The notes: a model not told the origin generated them from the letters alone. A stretch of DNA of 64,000 nt from Actinomycetes bacterium (GCA_025363815.1 JANYLB010000030.1:1-64000), one strand, 5' to 3'; counted from the stretch's first letter, positions 25,328 through 35,282 are shown. Made by a program: numbers and translations.

Positions 25328-25945
25328 CTACTTCTTGGCCGACTCGAAGTACGGGTTGGTGCCACCGGCGTGATCGGTGACATCGACGATTTCGGAGATC
25401 TGCGGAACCGCGTCGAGGATCGCGACCTCGATGCCCTGGCTGAGCGTCGCTGCCGCCATGCCGCAGCCCTGGCAGCCACCGCTGAGACGCAGATACGCGA
25501 TCGGCTCGTCGACCGCGACGAGGTCGGCCCGACCGCCGTGTGACGCGATCTGCGGGTTGATCTGCTCCTCGAGCACCCGCAGCACGTGCTGGGCGACCTC
25601 GCCGCTGAGATCTCCCTGCGGCGTAGGAACGCTCGGTGCCGGCGGGGGCGGGCTGTTCGGGTTCTGCAGCACCATCCCGCCACCCGCGAGATCGAGGGTG
25701 GCACCGCGGACCTTTTCGATGCTCTCGAACGGAACGACGATGCTGAGATCATCGTGGGCCGCAACCGCGTCGTCGGATGAGGCTTCGTCGAGTCGGCGGA
25801 AGTACATGTCGTAGGTGAATGCACCACCCTGGACACCACTTACGTCGAGCCACAGCGCGAGCGAGTCTGGATCCTTCTCGCTCGTGCGCACCTCGAGGAT
25901 CTTCGCCCTAGCGGAATCGGTGACGGTAACCAGCGCTTCTGACAT
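25328..25945 (-). CDS. nfuA: NfuA-like iron-sulfur scaffold (degenerate A-type domain plus NifU domain)
   Basis: 205 residues. Residues 1-95 resemble an A-type (IscA/HesB) domain but contain no Cys at all, as in E. coli NfuA. A Pro-rich linker (NSPPPPAPSVPTPQ) leads to a NifU C-terminal domain with VLRVLEEQINPQIASHGGRA and the cluster-binding GGCQGCGMA (Cys 158 and 161). It carries clusters to client enzymes. It is convergent with the DUF169 gene and divergent from the ATP-grasp gene, with start codons only 17 bp apart. A TATCAT -10 lies 6 nt before ATG 25945. Confidence 0.88.
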   Translation of the reverse strand: MSEALVTVTDSARAKILEVRTSEKDPDSLALWLDVSGVQGGAFTYDMYFRRLDEASSDDAVAAHDDLSIVVPFESIEKVRGATLDLAGGGMVLQNPNSPPPPAPSVPTPQGDLSGEVAQHVLRVLEEQINPQIASHGGRADLVAVDEPIAYLRLSGGCQGCGMAAATLSQGIEVAILDAVPQISEIVDVTDHAGGTNPYFESAKK

Positions 25946-25950
25946 GCGAC

Positions 25951-25957
25951 CATGATA
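25951..25957. promoter_or_regulatory. Two overlapping divergent -10 elements (nfuA and the ATP-grasp gene)
   Basis: Minus strand TATCAT (25957-25952) is followed by 6 nt and the nfuA ATG at 25945. Plus strand CATGAT (25951-25956) is followed by 6 nt and GTG 25963. The two hexamers share five base pairs, so RNA polymerase could serve only one gene at a time. The plus-strand hexamer has only the key A2 and T6 of TANNNT. Confidence 0.4.
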
Positions 25958-25962
25958 CGCCC

Positions 25963-27132
25963 GTGAAACGAGTTCTTCTCATCCTCCCGCAGGCGACCTA
26001 CCGGGCCCCCGATTTCCTCGCCGCGGCCCGGTCCCTCGGCGTGGAAGTCGTGCTCGCGTCCGAGACGGAACAGGCTATGGCCGCGTCCATGGGCGATCGG
26101 GCCGTGGTCGTCCCTCTCGACGACCCCGACCGCTCGGTCGCCGAGATCCTCTCTTTGCACAAACGCAGCCCAATCGACGCCGTCGTTGCGGTCGACGACG
26201 GCGGGGCGCTCGTCGCGTCAATGGCCGCGAAGGCGATGGGCCTCCCGCACAACCCAGCGGATGCGATCGCCACTACACGCGACAAGCTCGCGATGCGGCG
26301 TGCGTTCGCGGCGGCGGGAGTCAGCCAACCTCGTTTTGCTCCCGATGATCCGATTGGCTTCCCGATGGTGGTGAAGCCGGTGGGCCTCTCCGCGAGCAGA
26401 GGGGTGATTCGGGTCGATGATCCCGATCTCCTCGCGGCGACGATCCAACGCGTCGCCCGAATTTCGGGCGGCGCGGTCATCACCGAGGAGTACGTAGACG
26501 GGATAGAGGTCGCGCTAGAGGGCTTGCTCGACGACGGTCGCCTCCGCGTCCTCGCGGTCTTCGACAAGCCCGACCCGCTCGTCGGTCCGTATTTCGAGGA
26601 GACGATCTACGTGACGCCTTCGCGGCTATCTCTGGCAACGCTCGAAGCGATCGGCGCGATCGCGGCCGACGCCGCGGCCGCGATAGGTCTGAGGGAAGGT
26701 CCGGTTCACGCCGAGTTCCGGATCGGTCCCGACGGGAGGATCGCCACGCTCGAGCTGGCCGCGCGCTCGATTGGCGGCCTTTGCGCGCGCACGCTGCGCT
26801 TCGGAGCCGGGATCGCGCTGGAGGAGCTCATTCTCCGCCACTCGCTCGGCCTGTCACTCGACCACCTTGTGCGTGAGCGCTCGGCGGCCGGAGTGATGAT
26901 GCTGCCGATACCGAAGCCGGGAACGCTCGAGGCAGTCAACGGTGTCGACGCAGCGCGTGCCGTTGCCGGGATCGTCGGCCTCGAGCTGACACTCCGGATC
27001 GGCCGCCCGGTCGTACCGCTTCCGGAAGGAGACCGCTACCTCGGCTTCCTCTTCGCGCGCGCCGAGAGCCCTGCCGAGGTAGAAGCTGTGCTGCGAGACG
27101 CGGCCGGCCACCTGGACATCGTCATCAGGTGA
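25963..27132 (+). CDS. ATP-grasp carboxylate-amine ligase-like protein
   Basis: 389 residues of ATP-grasp fold: a Rossmann-like pre-domain (KRVLLILPQATYRAPDFL, VVAVDDGGALVAS), the ATP-binding segments FPMVVKPVGLSASRGV and EEYVDGIEVALEGLL, and the metal-binding VHAEFRIGPDGRIATLELAAR. Such enzymes join an acid to an amine through an acyl phosphate; relatives make dipeptides, carbamoyl phosphate or cofactors. The substrate cannot be read from the sequence. It is divergent from nfuA with only 17 bp between starts. GTG 25963 is the start. Confidence 0.8.
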   Translation: MKRVLLILPQATYRAPDFLAAARSLGVEVVLASETEQAMAASMGDRAVVVPLDDPDRSVAEILSLHKRSPIDAVVAVDDGGALVASMAAKAMGLPHNPADAIATTRDKLAMRRAFAAAGVSQPRFAPDDPIGFPMVVKPVGLSASRGVIRVDDPDLLAATIQRVARISGGAVITEEYVDGIEVALEGLLDDGRLRVLAVFDKPDPLVGPYFEETIYVTPSRLSLATLEAIGAIAADAAAAIGLREGPVHAEFRIGPDGRIATLELAARSIGGLCARTLRFGAGIALEELILRHSLGLSLDHLVRERSAAGVMMLPIPKPGTLEAVNGVDAARAVAGIVGLELTLRIGRPVVPLPEGDRYLGFLFARAESPAEVEAVLRDAAGHLDIVIR

Positions 27133-27186
27133 GCCGACCGCGACTACATAAGACAGGGACAGGGCAGCTCGATCAGCCCATGACCG

Positions 27187-28194
27187 CTACGCCTTCTTCG
27201 CCAACGCCGAGCAGCACGTTTCGGTAATGAGCCGAGACACCACGTAGGGGTCGATGTTGGCGTTCGGACGCCGGTCTTCTATCCAGCCCTTCTTCGCCTT
27301 CTCGACCGCCCACGGAATGCGGATCGATGCCCCCCGGTCGGAGGCACCCCAGCTGAACTCGGAATAGTGCGCCGTCTCGTGCTCGCCGGTGAGGCGGTCT
27401 TCGATACCGATGCCGTAGTTCTTCACGTGCTCCTCGACGTTCTCGCCCAGCGCCTCGCAGGCGGCCACGATCGGGTCCCAGCCCTCGCGCATGGCCCTGG
27501 TCGAGAAGTTCGTGTGGGCCCCGGCTCCGTTCCAGTCACCCCGGATCGGCTTCGGGTCGAGCGTGGCGCGCGTCTCGAAGTCTTCGGCGATTCGGTAGAG
27601 CAGCCACCGGGCCATCCACACCTGGTCACCGATCGCGGGAGGAGCGAGGATCCCGATCTGGTACTCCCACTGCCCCATCATCACCTCGGCGTTGGTGCCT
27701 TCGATCGAGAGCCCGGCGTCCATGCACGCTTGGGTGTGTGCCTCCACGATCGGCCGGCCGACGATCTCGGGTGATCCGACACCGCAGTAGTACGGACCCT
27801 GGGGAGCGGGGAAGCCACTCTGGGGCCAGCCGAGCGGGTAGCCGTCCTTGAGGAAGGTGTACTCCTGCTCGATTCCGAAGACCGGCTCCTGGTCGGCGTA
27901 CTTCTCGGCGACGGCAACGCACGCCGCCCGGGTGTTGGTCGGGTGAGGCGTGAAGTCGGTGAGCTGGACCTCACAGAGCACGAGGACGTTGTCACCCTTG
28001 CGGATGGGATCCGGGCAGGTGAACACCGGCTGGAGCACGCAGTCTGAGTTGTGACCGGGGGCCTGGTTGGTGCTCGAACCGTCGAAGCCCCAGATGCCCG
28101 GCTCCTCGCCGTCCTTGATGATCTTCGTCTTGTTGCGCATCAACGGCGTCGGCTTGGTGCCGTCGATCCAGATGTACTCGGCCTGGTAGCTCAC
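27187..28194 (-). CDS. glnII: Glutamine synthetase, type II (GlnII, eukaryotic-like)
   Basis: 335 residues, the short type II form that makes glutamine from glutamate, ammonia and ATP. Recognisable stretches are YIWIDGT at the N-terminus, GFDGSSTNQAPG, EQEYTFLKDGYPLGWP, GQWEYQIG and GAGAHTNFST, and the final RPNANIDPYVVSRLI. It lacks the adenylylation loop of type I enzymes, so control by adenylylation is not expected. GTG 28194 has GAGGGAG upstream. It is downstream of the MMPL gene with a 141-bp gap, in which I see no strong terminator. Confidence 0.95.
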   Translation of the reverse strand: MSYQAEYIWIDGTKPTPLMRNKTKIIKDGEEPGIWGFDGSSTNQAPGHNSDCVLQPVFTCPDPIRKGDNVLVLCEVQLTDFTPHPTNTRAACVAVAEKYADQEPVFGIEQEYTFLKDGYPLGWPQSGFPAPQGPYYCGVGSPEIVGRPIVEAHTQACMDAGLSIEGTNAEVMMGQWEYQIGILAPPAIGDQVWMARWLLYRIAEDFETRATLDPKPIRGDWNGAGAHTNFSTRAMREGWDPIVAACEALGENVEEHVKNYGIGIEDRLTGEHETAHYSEFSWGASDRGASIRIPWAVEKAKKGWIEDRRPNANIDPYVVSRLITETCCSALAKKA

Positions 28195-28335
28195 CCGTCA
28201 CTCCCTCGATCTCGTGGTCTGGTGCTGTTCCGGACGGACCAGCGCATCCCGAAGGCTCCCAATCATCGGTTTCCCGATGTTTGCCTGAAGGTAACGGCTG
28301 TGTGAACCGAACCTGGCAACGGGCCGGATTCGTGG

Positions 28336-30561
28336 CTATCTGGGAGCAGATGCGGCAACGGGATCGGGCGGGAGACCCGAATCGGAGTCGGGCCGCGTGG
28401 CCGGGGCGTCCACGTCGAGGTGGGGAACGATCCGATCCAGCCACTTCGGGAACCACCAGTTGGCGTTGCCGAGCAGCTCCATGGTCGCCGGCACCAATAC
28501 CAGGCGCACGATCGTGGCGTCGACCGCTACGGCCACCGCGAGCCCGAGTCCGAGCATCTTGACCACGGGTTGGTCGCTGGCCACGAACGACAAGAACACC
28601 GAGATCATGATCAGCGCGGCCGACGAGATCACCCGGGCCGTCGCCGCGACACCGGCCGCGACACTCTCGCGGTTGTCGCCGGTGCGGAGGAACTCCTCCC
28701 GGATCCTCGACAGCAGGAACACCTCGTAGTCCATCGAAAGACCGAACAGGATCGCAAACATGATCAGCGGGACGAACGCCGCGATCGGTACCTCGGCCTC
28801 GAGCCCGATCAAGCCGCGGCCCCACCCCCATTGGAACACCGCGACGAGTACGCCGTAGGCCGCTCCGATGGAGAGAAGGTTCATAACCGCTGCCTTGAGC
28901 GGCACGAGGATCGATCGGAACACGATCAACAAGAGAACGAACGCGCCCAGCACGACAAAGCCTATGCAAATCAGCAACCGGGAGTTGATCCGATCGGTGA
29001 GGTCGATCAGCTCCGCGGTCTGGCCGCCGACGTTGACCGCGCCCTCGATCGTGGTCCCCTTCGTCGCTTCCGGAATGGTCGTGTCTCGCAGCGTCCGGAC
29101 AAGCTTCTGGGTCGACCGCGCGTTCGGCGCACCGGTGGGCTGCACGATGACTACCGCGGCATCGAAGCGCGCGTTGGGGATCGGGCCCGTCACCGCGGCG
29201 ACACCGGGCTGACGCTGGACTCGGGCGACGAGCGTCTCGACCAGCGCAAGGTCGGAACGCTCGTTGGTGGCCGTAGGCGTGGGCAGATTCACCGTAAGGA
29301 GCAACGCCCCGTTCGCTCCGGCTCCGAAACCCTTGGCGATCGCATCGTAGGCCTTGCGCTGGGTCAGGCTCTTGGGGTCGTTGCCGTCGTCGGCGAACCC
29401 GAGCTGCATCTTGAACGCCGGTGCCGCGAGCACGAGCAGGATGATCAGTGACGTCATCAGGCACAGCCACGGACGCTTTGCGATCTCGCGCGCCCAGTCG
29501 CGCCAGAAGCGCCCGTCGGCAGTGTCTTTCGGTGAGATCCGCTTCCCCGCGATAGCGATCAGCGCCGGGAGGAGCGTGAGCGCGGCAATCACCATGACCG
29601 CCACGAACAGCGATGCCGAGACGCCCAGCATCGAGACGTACGGGACCCCGGCGAGCGTGAGCCCGAGAAGCGCGATGCAGACCGTGACCCCAGCGAAGAG
29701 AACCGCGGAGCCGGCAGTCGCGATCGCGCGGGACACCGCAGGACCGATGGCGAGCCCGTCGGCACGGTTCTGGCGGTACCGAGTGACGATGAACAGGGAG
29801 TAGTCGATCCCGACCCCGAGGCCAATCATCGCCCCGAGGATCGGCGCAATGGTTCCGATCGTAAAAACACCGGAGAACAGGTTGAGCAGACCGGTCGCTG
29901 CGCCCACGCCGAGGATCGCGATCACCAGGGGGAGCAGCGCGGCGATGACCGATCCGAACGACACGATCATGATCACCAGCGCGACGACAAGACCGATCTC
30001 GTCGGAATGATCCGACATCGACGACTGCTGATTCAGTAGGTCGACCACAGGGCCGCCGTAGCCGACGTGGACGTTGCCGGTCTGGGCGCTGCGGGTGGCG
30101 GCTGCCAGCGCTTCGAAAGCGTTCTTCGGGAGCTCCGAATACGGCACCGAGTACCTGACCGTCAGGAGGGCGGTCGCGCCGTCGGTCGAGACCCGCGGCT
30201 TCGACACCGAGGCGACATCCGAGAGCTTCGACACCGCGGCCGCGGCGTCGGTGACGAGCGCATCGGGGAGAGGTCCGGTCCGGGAGCTGAACACGACGCT
30301 CGCCGTCGGCAGGTTCTGCTCGGGAAACCGGCGCGCGAGCAGGTCGACCGCCTTCTGAGAATCGGTGCCGGGGATCGCGAACGTGTCGCGCAGCCCTCCG
30401 CCCGATGCCGAGGAGCCAATTCCGATCGCGACGAGCGCCAGGACCCACGCGCCGAGCACCCACCACTTGCGTCGTGCCGCGCCGCGGCCGAGACGGCCGA
30501 GGAGGTTCAGCTTCTCTGTTGAACCGCCATCAGGTTCAGGGCTGACCCTGCCGCGTACCAC
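28336..30561 (-). CDS. MMPL-family RND transporter
   Basis: 741 residues with the RND layout of the MMPL family: one helix, a large extracytoplasmic loop (about 50-180), a block of helices with [18 protein letters not shown], a second large loop, and a second block with [18 protein letters not shown]. The two matching GxxxDY segments mark the internal duplication and hold the proton-relay Asp-Tyr pair. Such transporters export lipids or siderophores in mycobacteria. The start at GTG 30561 overlaps the end of the aconitase gene by 55 bp; no later start is convincing, so it may be shorter. Confidence 0.85.
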   Translation of the reverse strand: MVRGRVSPEPDGGSTEKLNLLGRLGRGAARRKWWVLGAWVLALVAIGIGSSASGGGLRDTFAIPGTDSQKAVDLLARRFPEQNLPTASVVFSSRTGPLPDALVTDAAAAVSKLSDVASVSKPRVSTDGATALLTVRYSVPYSELPKNAFEALAAATRSAQTGNVHVGYGGPVVDLLNQQSSMSDHSDEIGLVVALVIMIVSFGSVIAALLPLVIAILGVGAATGLLNLFSGVFTIGTIAPILGAMIGLGVGIDYSLFIVTRYRQNRADGLAIGPAVSRAIATAGSAVLFAGVTVCIALLGLTLAGVPYVSMLGVSASLFVAVMVIAALTLLPALIAIAGKRISPKDTADGRFWRDWAREIAKRPWLCLMTSLIILLVLAAPAFKMQLGFADDGNDPKSLTQRKAYDAIAKGFGAGANGALLLTVNLPTPTATNERSDLALVETLVARVQRQPGVAAVTGPIPNARFDAAVVIVQPTGAPNARSTQKLVRTLRDTTIPEATKGTTIEGAVNVGGQTAELIDLTDRINSRLLICIGFVVLGAFVLLLIVFRSILVPLKAAVMNLLSIGAAYGVLVAVFQWGWGRGLIGLEAEVPIAAFVPLIMFAILFGLSMDYEVFLLSRIREEFLRTGDNRESVAAGVAATARVISSAALIMISVFLSFVASDQPVVKMLGLGLAVAVAVDATIVRLVLVPATMELLGNANWWFPKWLDRIVPHLDVDAPATRPDSDSGLPPDPVAASAPR

Positions 30562-32759
30562 GCTATGTGCTCCTCCGACATGGTGTGAGTCGTGACAATC
30601 TCGTCGATCGAGCCATCGACGTGGTGGATGAGCACCTTGACCGGATTCCCCGGGGCGAGATCTGCCAGACCGACGATGTCGATGGTGTCGTCGACCAGGA
30701 TCCGTTCGTAGTCGTCAGGGTCGGCGAACGTGAGCGCGAGCACGCCCTGCTTCTTGAGATTCGCCTCGTGAATCCGAGCGAACGACCGCACGATGATCGC
30801 CCGTCCGCCCATGTAGCGGGGCTCCATCGCCGCGTGCTCGCGCGAGGAACCCTCGCCGTAGTTCTCGTCGCCGATCGCGACCCAGTCGATACCTGAGTCC
30901 TTGTACCTCTTGGCGAGGTCGGGAAGCGCCACCTCGGAGTGGTCCCGCACGTCGATGCCCTGGCCCGACTCCGAAAGCGCGAACGCGTTGTTCGCGGCGA
31001 TGAAGAGGTTGCCCGAGATGTTGGTGAGGTGACCGCGGTACTTCAGCCACGGGCCTGCCGGCGAGATGTGGTCAGTGGTGCACTTGCCTGTCGCCTTGAG
31101 CAGGACGATCAACCCGGTGAGGTCCTTGCCGTCCCACGCGCGGAACGGCTGGAGCAGCTCGAGGCGATCGGAGCCTGGCTTCACCACCACCTCGACGGCT
31201 GATGGGTCATCGGCCGGAGCCTGGAACCCCGACTCGCCGGGGTCGAATCCCCTCGCCGGCAGCTCGTCGGCGACGGGTGCGACCAGGCCGTCTCGGAAAT
31301 CGACATCGAGTCGACCGGTGAGTGCGAACCCGACCACGGTCTCGGGTGAACCGATGAACGAGAGCGTCTCTGCGTTGCCATCATTGCGGCGCGGGAAGTT
31401 GCGGTTGAAGGAGCTGACGATCGTGTTGCGCTCCCCCATCTCGATGTCGTCGCGCTTCCACTGCCCGATGCAGGGGCCGCACGCATTGGCGAGCACGGTG
31501 GCGCCGATCGCCTCGAGGTCGGCGAGGTAGCCGTCGCGTTCTATGGTCGCGCGCACCTGCTCGGAACCGGGCGTGATCAGCAACGGCGCGACGACGCGCC
31601 GACCCGCGGCCGTGGCCTGGCGGGCCACGTGCGCAGCGCGTCCGATGTCTTCGTACGACGAGTTCGTGCACGAGCCGACAAGCGCGTAGGAGATCTCGGC
31701 CGGGTACCCCTCCTTCTCTACGGCCGCCTTGACCTCGGAGATCGGCCGGTCGAGGTCGGGGGTGTGGGGCCCGACCAGGTGAGGCTCGAGCTCGTCGAGA
31801 TTCACGTCGACCACACGGTCGTAGTAGCGCTCGGGATCTGCGTCGACCTCAGGATCGTTGCGAAGCCACTCGGAATTGGCATCGGCGAGATCGGCCAGCG
31901 CGTCACGACCCGTCGCCTTCAGGTACGCCGCGGCGCGGGCGTCGTAGGCGAAGAGCGAGCACGTCGCGCCGATCTCGGCGCCCATGTTGCAGATGGTCGC
32001 CTTCCCGGTGGTGGAGATCGTCTCGGCACCGGGGCCGAAGTACTCGACGATCGCGCCGGTTCCGCCCTTCACCGTGAGAATCCCGGCCACCTTGAGGATC
32101 ACGTCTTTTGCCGACGCCCAACCCGAGAGCGAGCCGGTCAGGCGCACACCGATCAGCTTCGGCACCCGGGTGTTGAACGACCAACCGGCCATGACGTCGA
32201 CGGCGTCGGCTCCACCGACACCGATCGCGACCATTCCGAGACCACCGGCGTTCGGGGTGTGGCTGTCGGTGCCGACCATCATCCCGCCGGGGAATGCGTA
32301 CTGCTCGAGGACGACCTGGTGGATGATCCCCGAGCCCGGCTTCCAGAACCCGAGCCCGAACTTCGCCGACACCGTGCTGAGGAAGTCGTAGACCTCCGAG
32401 TTGGTGTCGAGCGCGGCGGCGAGATCGATCTCGGCACCGATGCGCGCCTGGATCAGGTGATCGCAGTGCACCGTGGCCGGAACCGCGACCCGCGGGAGGC
32501 GGGCGAGCATGAACTGGAGCAGCGCCATCTGCGCGGTGGCGTCTTGCATCGCGACACGGTCAGGCCGGTAGTCGGCGTAGGTGACGGCGCGCTCGAGACC
32601 GATCGTGAACGGATCGTCGGCGTGGGCGAACAGCACCTTCTCTGCGAACGTGACCGGCCGGCCGAGCCGGCGGCGCGCCTCGCGGACCGCCTTCGGGTAG
32701 CGCGCGTAGGCCTGCTCGACGAGCTCGATGGGCGTGGTCGGGCCAACGGGCTCAGCCAT
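30507..32759 (-). CDS. acn: Aconitate hydratase, mitochondrial type
   Basis: 750 residues. It interconverts citrate and isocitrate using a [4Fe-4S] cluster. Cluster ligands are in [12 protein letters not shown] (about 379-390) and [10 protein letters not shown] (about 443-452); the swivel domain carries [37 protein letters not shown] is typical of the mitochondrial/Bacteroidetes lineage, not of the 900-residue AcnA of most actinobacteria. A GGAGGAAATC ribosome site precedes ATG 32759 inside the last codons of the GntR gene, with an 8-bp overlap. Dependence on Fe-S clusters links it to the assembly genes 7 kb upstream in the window. Confidence 0.94.
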   Translation of the reverse strand: MAEPVGPTTPIELVEQAYARYPKAVREARRRLGRPVTFAEKVLFAHADDPFTIGLERAVTYADYRPDRVAMQDATAQMALLQFMLARLPRVAVPATVHCDHLIQARIGAEIDLAAALDTNSEVYDFLSTVSAKFGLGFWKPGSGIIHQVVLEQYAFPGGMMVGTDSHTPNAGGLGMVAIGVGGADAVDVMAGWSFNTRVPKLIGVRLTGSLSGWASAKDVILKVAGILTVKGGTGAIVEYFGPGAETISTTGKATICNMGAEIGATCSLFAYDARAAAYLKATGRDALADLADANSEWLRNDPEVDADPERYYDRVVDVNLDELEPHLVGPHTPDLDRPISEVKAAVEKEGYPAEISYALVGSCTNSSYEDIGRAAHVARQATAAGRRVVAPLLITPGSEQVRATIERDGYLADLEAIGATVLANACGPCIGQWKRDDIEMGERNTIVSSFNRNFPRRNDGNAETLSFIGSPETVVGFALTGRLDVDFRDGLVAPVADELPARGFDPGESGFQAPADDPSAVEVVVKPGSDRLELLQPFRAWDGKDLTGLIVLLKATGKCTTDHISPAGPWLKYRGHLTNISGNLFIAANNAFALSESGQGIDVRDHSEVALPDLAKRYKDSGIDWVAIGDENYGEGSSREHAAMEPRYMGGRAIIVRSFARIHEANLKKQGVLALTFADPDDYERILVDDTIDIVGLADLAPGNPVKVLIHHVDGSIDEIVTTHTMSEEHIAWYAAGSALNLMAVQQRS

Positions 32760-33456
32760 GATTTCCTCCAGGAGAGAACTCGACTTCGAGTGCGGTCAGA
32801 TGGGCGGCGTAGCGATGTTCCGAGACCATGACCGCGATGCTGTCGCGATCGTAGGTGACCCGTTGACAGGCCAGCAGCGGTGACCCGACGGGCACGCCGA
32901 GACGGCTCGACTCCAGCCGGTCCGCCGCGACCGCGGTGATCGTCTGGGTGATCCGTCGGGGTTCGACTCCGTGCAACGGTAGGAGGTCGGTGAAGGTGGA
33001 CTGTTCGACGTCGGCGCGGCTCAAGTGGGCACCGAGGAGCGAGGGGACCCAGACGGTCACGAGCGCGAACGGCTCGTCGTCGGCGAGATTCAGCCGGGTC
33101 ACTCGCAGCATCTCGCTGTCGGCCGGAAGTCCGAGCGTCTTCGCGACGTCGCTCGGTGCAGTCTCGAACGCGAACTCCAGCACGCGACGTGAGGGCGTGG
33201 CACCCGCGGCGGCGAGCGCGCCTTCCAACGTGGTTATGCGGCCGAGCGGCTGGCGGATCGGGTCCATCGCGACGAACCATCCTGCGCCCCGACGGCTGTG
33301 GACCAGGCCCTCGCCCCTGAGCACCTCGAGCGCTCGACGCACGGTGACCCGACTCACCTCGAACTCGGTGCCCAGCGTGGCCTCGCTCGGGAGGGCCCCG
33401 CTCACACCGTCGGCGATGCGGGCTCGGAGGGTCTCGGCCAGGTCCAGATAACGCAC
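32752..33456 (-). CDS. GntR-family regulator with UTRA ligand domain (HutC type)
   Basis: 234 residues. An N-terminal GntR winged helix ([20 protein letters not shown], then [17 protein letters not shown]) precedes a UTRA small-molecule domain ([36 protein letters not shown]). It overlaps aconitase by 8 bp and is cotranscribed, so it probably controls acn and itself in answer to a metabolite. GTG 33456 is chosen because TAGCAT stands 7 nt before it with a TGGACG -35; the longer frame opening at TTG 33483 would put the promoter inside the gene. Confidence 0.85.
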   Translation of the reverse strand: MRYLDLAETLRARIADGVSGALPSEATLGTEFEVSRVTVRRALEVLRGEGLVHSRRGAGWFVAMDPIRQPLGRITTLEGALAAAGATPSRRVLEFAFETAPSDVAKTLGLPADSEMLRVTRLNLADDEPFALVTVWVPSLLGAHLSRADVEQSTFTDLLPLHGVEPRRITQTITAVAADRLESSRLGVPVGSPLLACQRVTYDRDSIAVMVSEHRYAAHLTALEVEFSPGGNHG

Positions 33457-33463
33457 GACTTGT

Positions 33464-33492
33464 ATGCTATCTGTCTGGTGCAATGCCGTCCA
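33464..33492 (-). promoter_or_regulatory. Promoter of gntR-acn, possibly with its operator
   Basis: On the minus strand a TGGACG -35 (33492-33487) and a TAGCAT -10 (33469-33464) are separated by 17 nt, and the -10 lies 7 nt before GTG 33456. The spacer and -10 (CAGATAGCATACAAG) contain an imperfect GntR-like half-site pair (ATA...TACAAG), so the regulator may repress itself here. Confidence 0.5.
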
Positions 33493-33531
33493 GCTGGTGA
33501 GCCCGTGCCCGGGTGATCGGAGGCGCGAGCG

Positions 33532-34008
33532 CTACGCCCGGTCGCGCTCCTCGACCGTCACCGAGGTCATGACGTCGCCGACCTGGACACCCGTCGCGAC
33601 GTCCATCCCTTCGATCACGTAGCCGAACAAGCTGTAGTCCTTGGTGAGCTTGCGAGAGCAGTCATCGATCGTGATGAAGAACTGCGATCCGTTGGTGTTC
33701 GGGCCCGAGTTCGCCATCGCGACGGCGCCGAGCGTGTACTCGCTCTTCACCTCTTCGTCGCGGAACTTGTAGCCCGCGTCGCCGGTGCCGGTGCCGGTGG
33801 GGCAACCGCCCTGGATCACGAAGTCGGGAACGACGCGGTGGAAGGTGAGGCCGTCGTAGAAACCCTGACGCGCGAGACCGACAAAGTTGTTCACGGTGTT
33901 GGCGGCAAGCTGCGGATCGAGATCCATGACGATGTCGCCCTTGTCGGTCTTGATCGTCGTGCGGTACAGCTTGGAGCCGTCGATCTGGTAGTCGGGGGCT
34001 TGGGCCAC
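33532..34008 (-). CDS. ppiA: Cyclophilin-type peptidyl-prolyl cis-trans isomerase
   Basis: 158 residues, no signal peptide, so a cytoplasmic prolyl isomerase. The cyclophilin core motifs are intact: FHRVVPDFVIQGG with the catalytic Arg, MANSGPNTNGSQFFITI with the substrate-binding Gln and Phe, and a final FGYVIEGMDV. GTG 34008 has AGGAGC eight nt upstream. It is 13 bp before the end of the ccm operon on the same strand (downstream of ccmI), so it may be read through from there. Confidence 0.93.
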   Translation of the reverse strand: MAQAPDYQIDGSKLYRTTIKTDKGDIVMDLDPQLAANTVNNFVGLARQGFYDGLTFHRVVPDFVIQGGCPTGTGTGDAGYKFRDEEVKSEYTLGAVAMANSGPNTNGSQFFITIDDCSRKLTKDYSLFGYVIEGMDVATGVQVGDVMTSVTVEERDRA

Positions 34009-34020
34009 GGGTGCTCCTGT

Positions 34021-34824
34021 TCAGGGTCGGTTAGACGTAGGGGAAGTGGTCGAGGGGGCAGCGGCGAACGACTGGGCCAGCAGCCGGCGCACCTGGCCGG
34101 AGAGCGGGCCTTCGGGGACGATGGTCAGGTAACGCTGAAACTGCGGGACGGCGCCGGCAGCATCCTGCTTGCCGCGCAGCAGCACCAGCCCCTTGAAGAA
34201 GTGCGCGTCAGGATAGGTCTCATCGGCGGCAATCGCGGCATCGATGCGCGGGAGAGCATCGTCGACCCGGCCGGCGAGGAACAACAGCCAGCCGCTGTAG
34301 GCCTGAGCTTCGGTGCCGGTGGGATCGAGCCTGGTGACGGTCGTGAACTCTCGGAACGCCTCGCTGTACTTCTCGCGGGCCATCAAGAACCGCGCGAGCG
34401 CGAGATGCGATTGCACATCGGAGGGGTTACGCACAGCCGCCCGCTCGAGGGTGCGTTGACGATCTGCTTGGGAGACGGCGACCGTGTTGCCCGAGCTCGT
34501 GGCGCCGGGTAGGCGACCACCCAACGCCGACGCGAGCGCCGACGCGGCCACTACCCCGAACAGCGCGATCCCAGCGCCTGTGAGCAACCGCCGCGTTCGC
34601 GAGGTGGCCGCCGCTACCGGAGCGTCGGAGGTCGCGCCGAGTCTGCTGGCTGCTTCAAGGGCCCGCAGCGTCGCCGCGGCTCGTGCGGTGTAGTCGCTGT
34701 GTAAGCGCTCGTAGGTCTCGTCGTCGATGTTTCCGGCATCTCGCTCAGCCTCGAGATCATCGAGCGATCGGAGCAGGAACTCGCGCTGCGCCTCGAGCTC
34801 GTCGGTACCGATGTCGACGTTCAT
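34021..34824 (-). CDS. ccmI: Cytochrome c biogenesis TPR protein CcmI-like
   Basis: 267 residues, last gene of the ccm operon. The N-terminal LRSLDDLEAERDAGNIDDETY motif is typical of the CcmI/CycH cytoplasmic region; one membrane helix follows (about 83-103), then a periplasm-side domain with TPR-like helices (HLALARFLMAREKYSEAFREF, AYSGWLLFLAGRVDDALPRI, AHFFKGLVLLRGKQDAAGAV). CcmI presents apocytochrome c to the haem-joining complex. A frame extended upstream to 35148 is only an antisense-like extension through ccmH; ATG 34824 overlaps the ccmH stop by 4 bp. Confidence 0.85.
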   Translation of the reverse strand: MNVDIGTDELEAQREFLLRSLDDLEAERDAGNIDDETYERLHSDYTARAAATLRALEAASRLGATSDAPVAAATSRTRRLLTGAGIALFGVVAASALASALGGRLPGATSSGNTVAVSQADRQRTLERAAVRNPSDVQSHLALARFLMAREKYSEAFREFTTVTRLDPTGTEAQAYSGWLLFLAGRVDDALPRIDAAIAADETYPDAHFFKGLVLLRGKQDAAGAVPQFQRYLTIVPEGPLSGQVRRLLAQSFAAAPSTTSPTSNRP

Positions 34825-35282
34825 CGGCCCGTGCCGCGCTCGTCGGCTACGAGCTGCTCGTCGGCATCGGTCGCGATGAGCCTGGGCTCCCGACGCCAAC
34901 GACGGAGCGCGAGGATCAGACCACCCGCCCCGAGCACGAGCACGAGCACAGGAAGACCCCACACGATCAGGCCGAGCCCCGACCCGCTGGGCCGAAGCAG
35001 GATGAACTCGCCGTAGGTGTCGACGAAGGCACGCCGGATACGGCCGTCGCTCTGACCGGCCTCGACCCGGCGCCGGATGTCGGCCCGGAACGCCCGAGCC
35101 GAGGTGGTCGAGCTCGAGGCGACGGATTGGCTCTGGCAGTCGACGCACCTCAGGCCCGACGCGATCTCACGGACACGCTCGTCGATCGAGCGGGGACCGC
35201 CATCGCCGCGCGTCGCCACGAAGAGGGCTCCGACGACGACGAGCGCGAGCGCGATCCACTGAGCCGTGCGGCGCATTCGCAT
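34821..35282 (-). CDS. ccmH: Cytochrome c maturation thiol protein CcmH
   Basis: 153 residues. The diagnostic LRCVDCQSQSV holds the redox-active Cys pair that reduces the haem-binding Cys of apocytochrome c. A signal anchor (about 8-24) precedes it, and a C-terminal membrane helix (GLIVWGLPVLVLVLGAGGLI) follows a helical segment (YGEFILLRPS), the usual CcmH layout. Its ATG at 35282 overlaps the ccmG stop by 1 nt and its own stop overlaps ccmI by 4 bp. Confidence 0.92.
   Translation of the reverse strand: MRMRRTAQWIALALVVVGALFVATRGDGGPRSIDERVREIASGLRCVDCQSQSVASSSTTSARAFRADIRRRVEAGQSDGRIRRAFVDTYGEFILLRPSGSGLGLIVWGLPVLVLVLGAGGLILALRRWRREPRLIATDADEQLVADERGTGR

Noticed and set aside
27992-30466. 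824-codon minus-strand frame overlapping the MMPL gene in another frame
   Set aside because: The MMPL frame has clear membrane helices and family motifs; this frame is Arg- and Gly-rich with no pattern.
34825-35148. Upstream extension of the ccmI frame to 35148
   Set aside because: It runs through ccmH in another frame with Arg-rich, non-coding character; ATG 34824 gives the 4-bp overlap.
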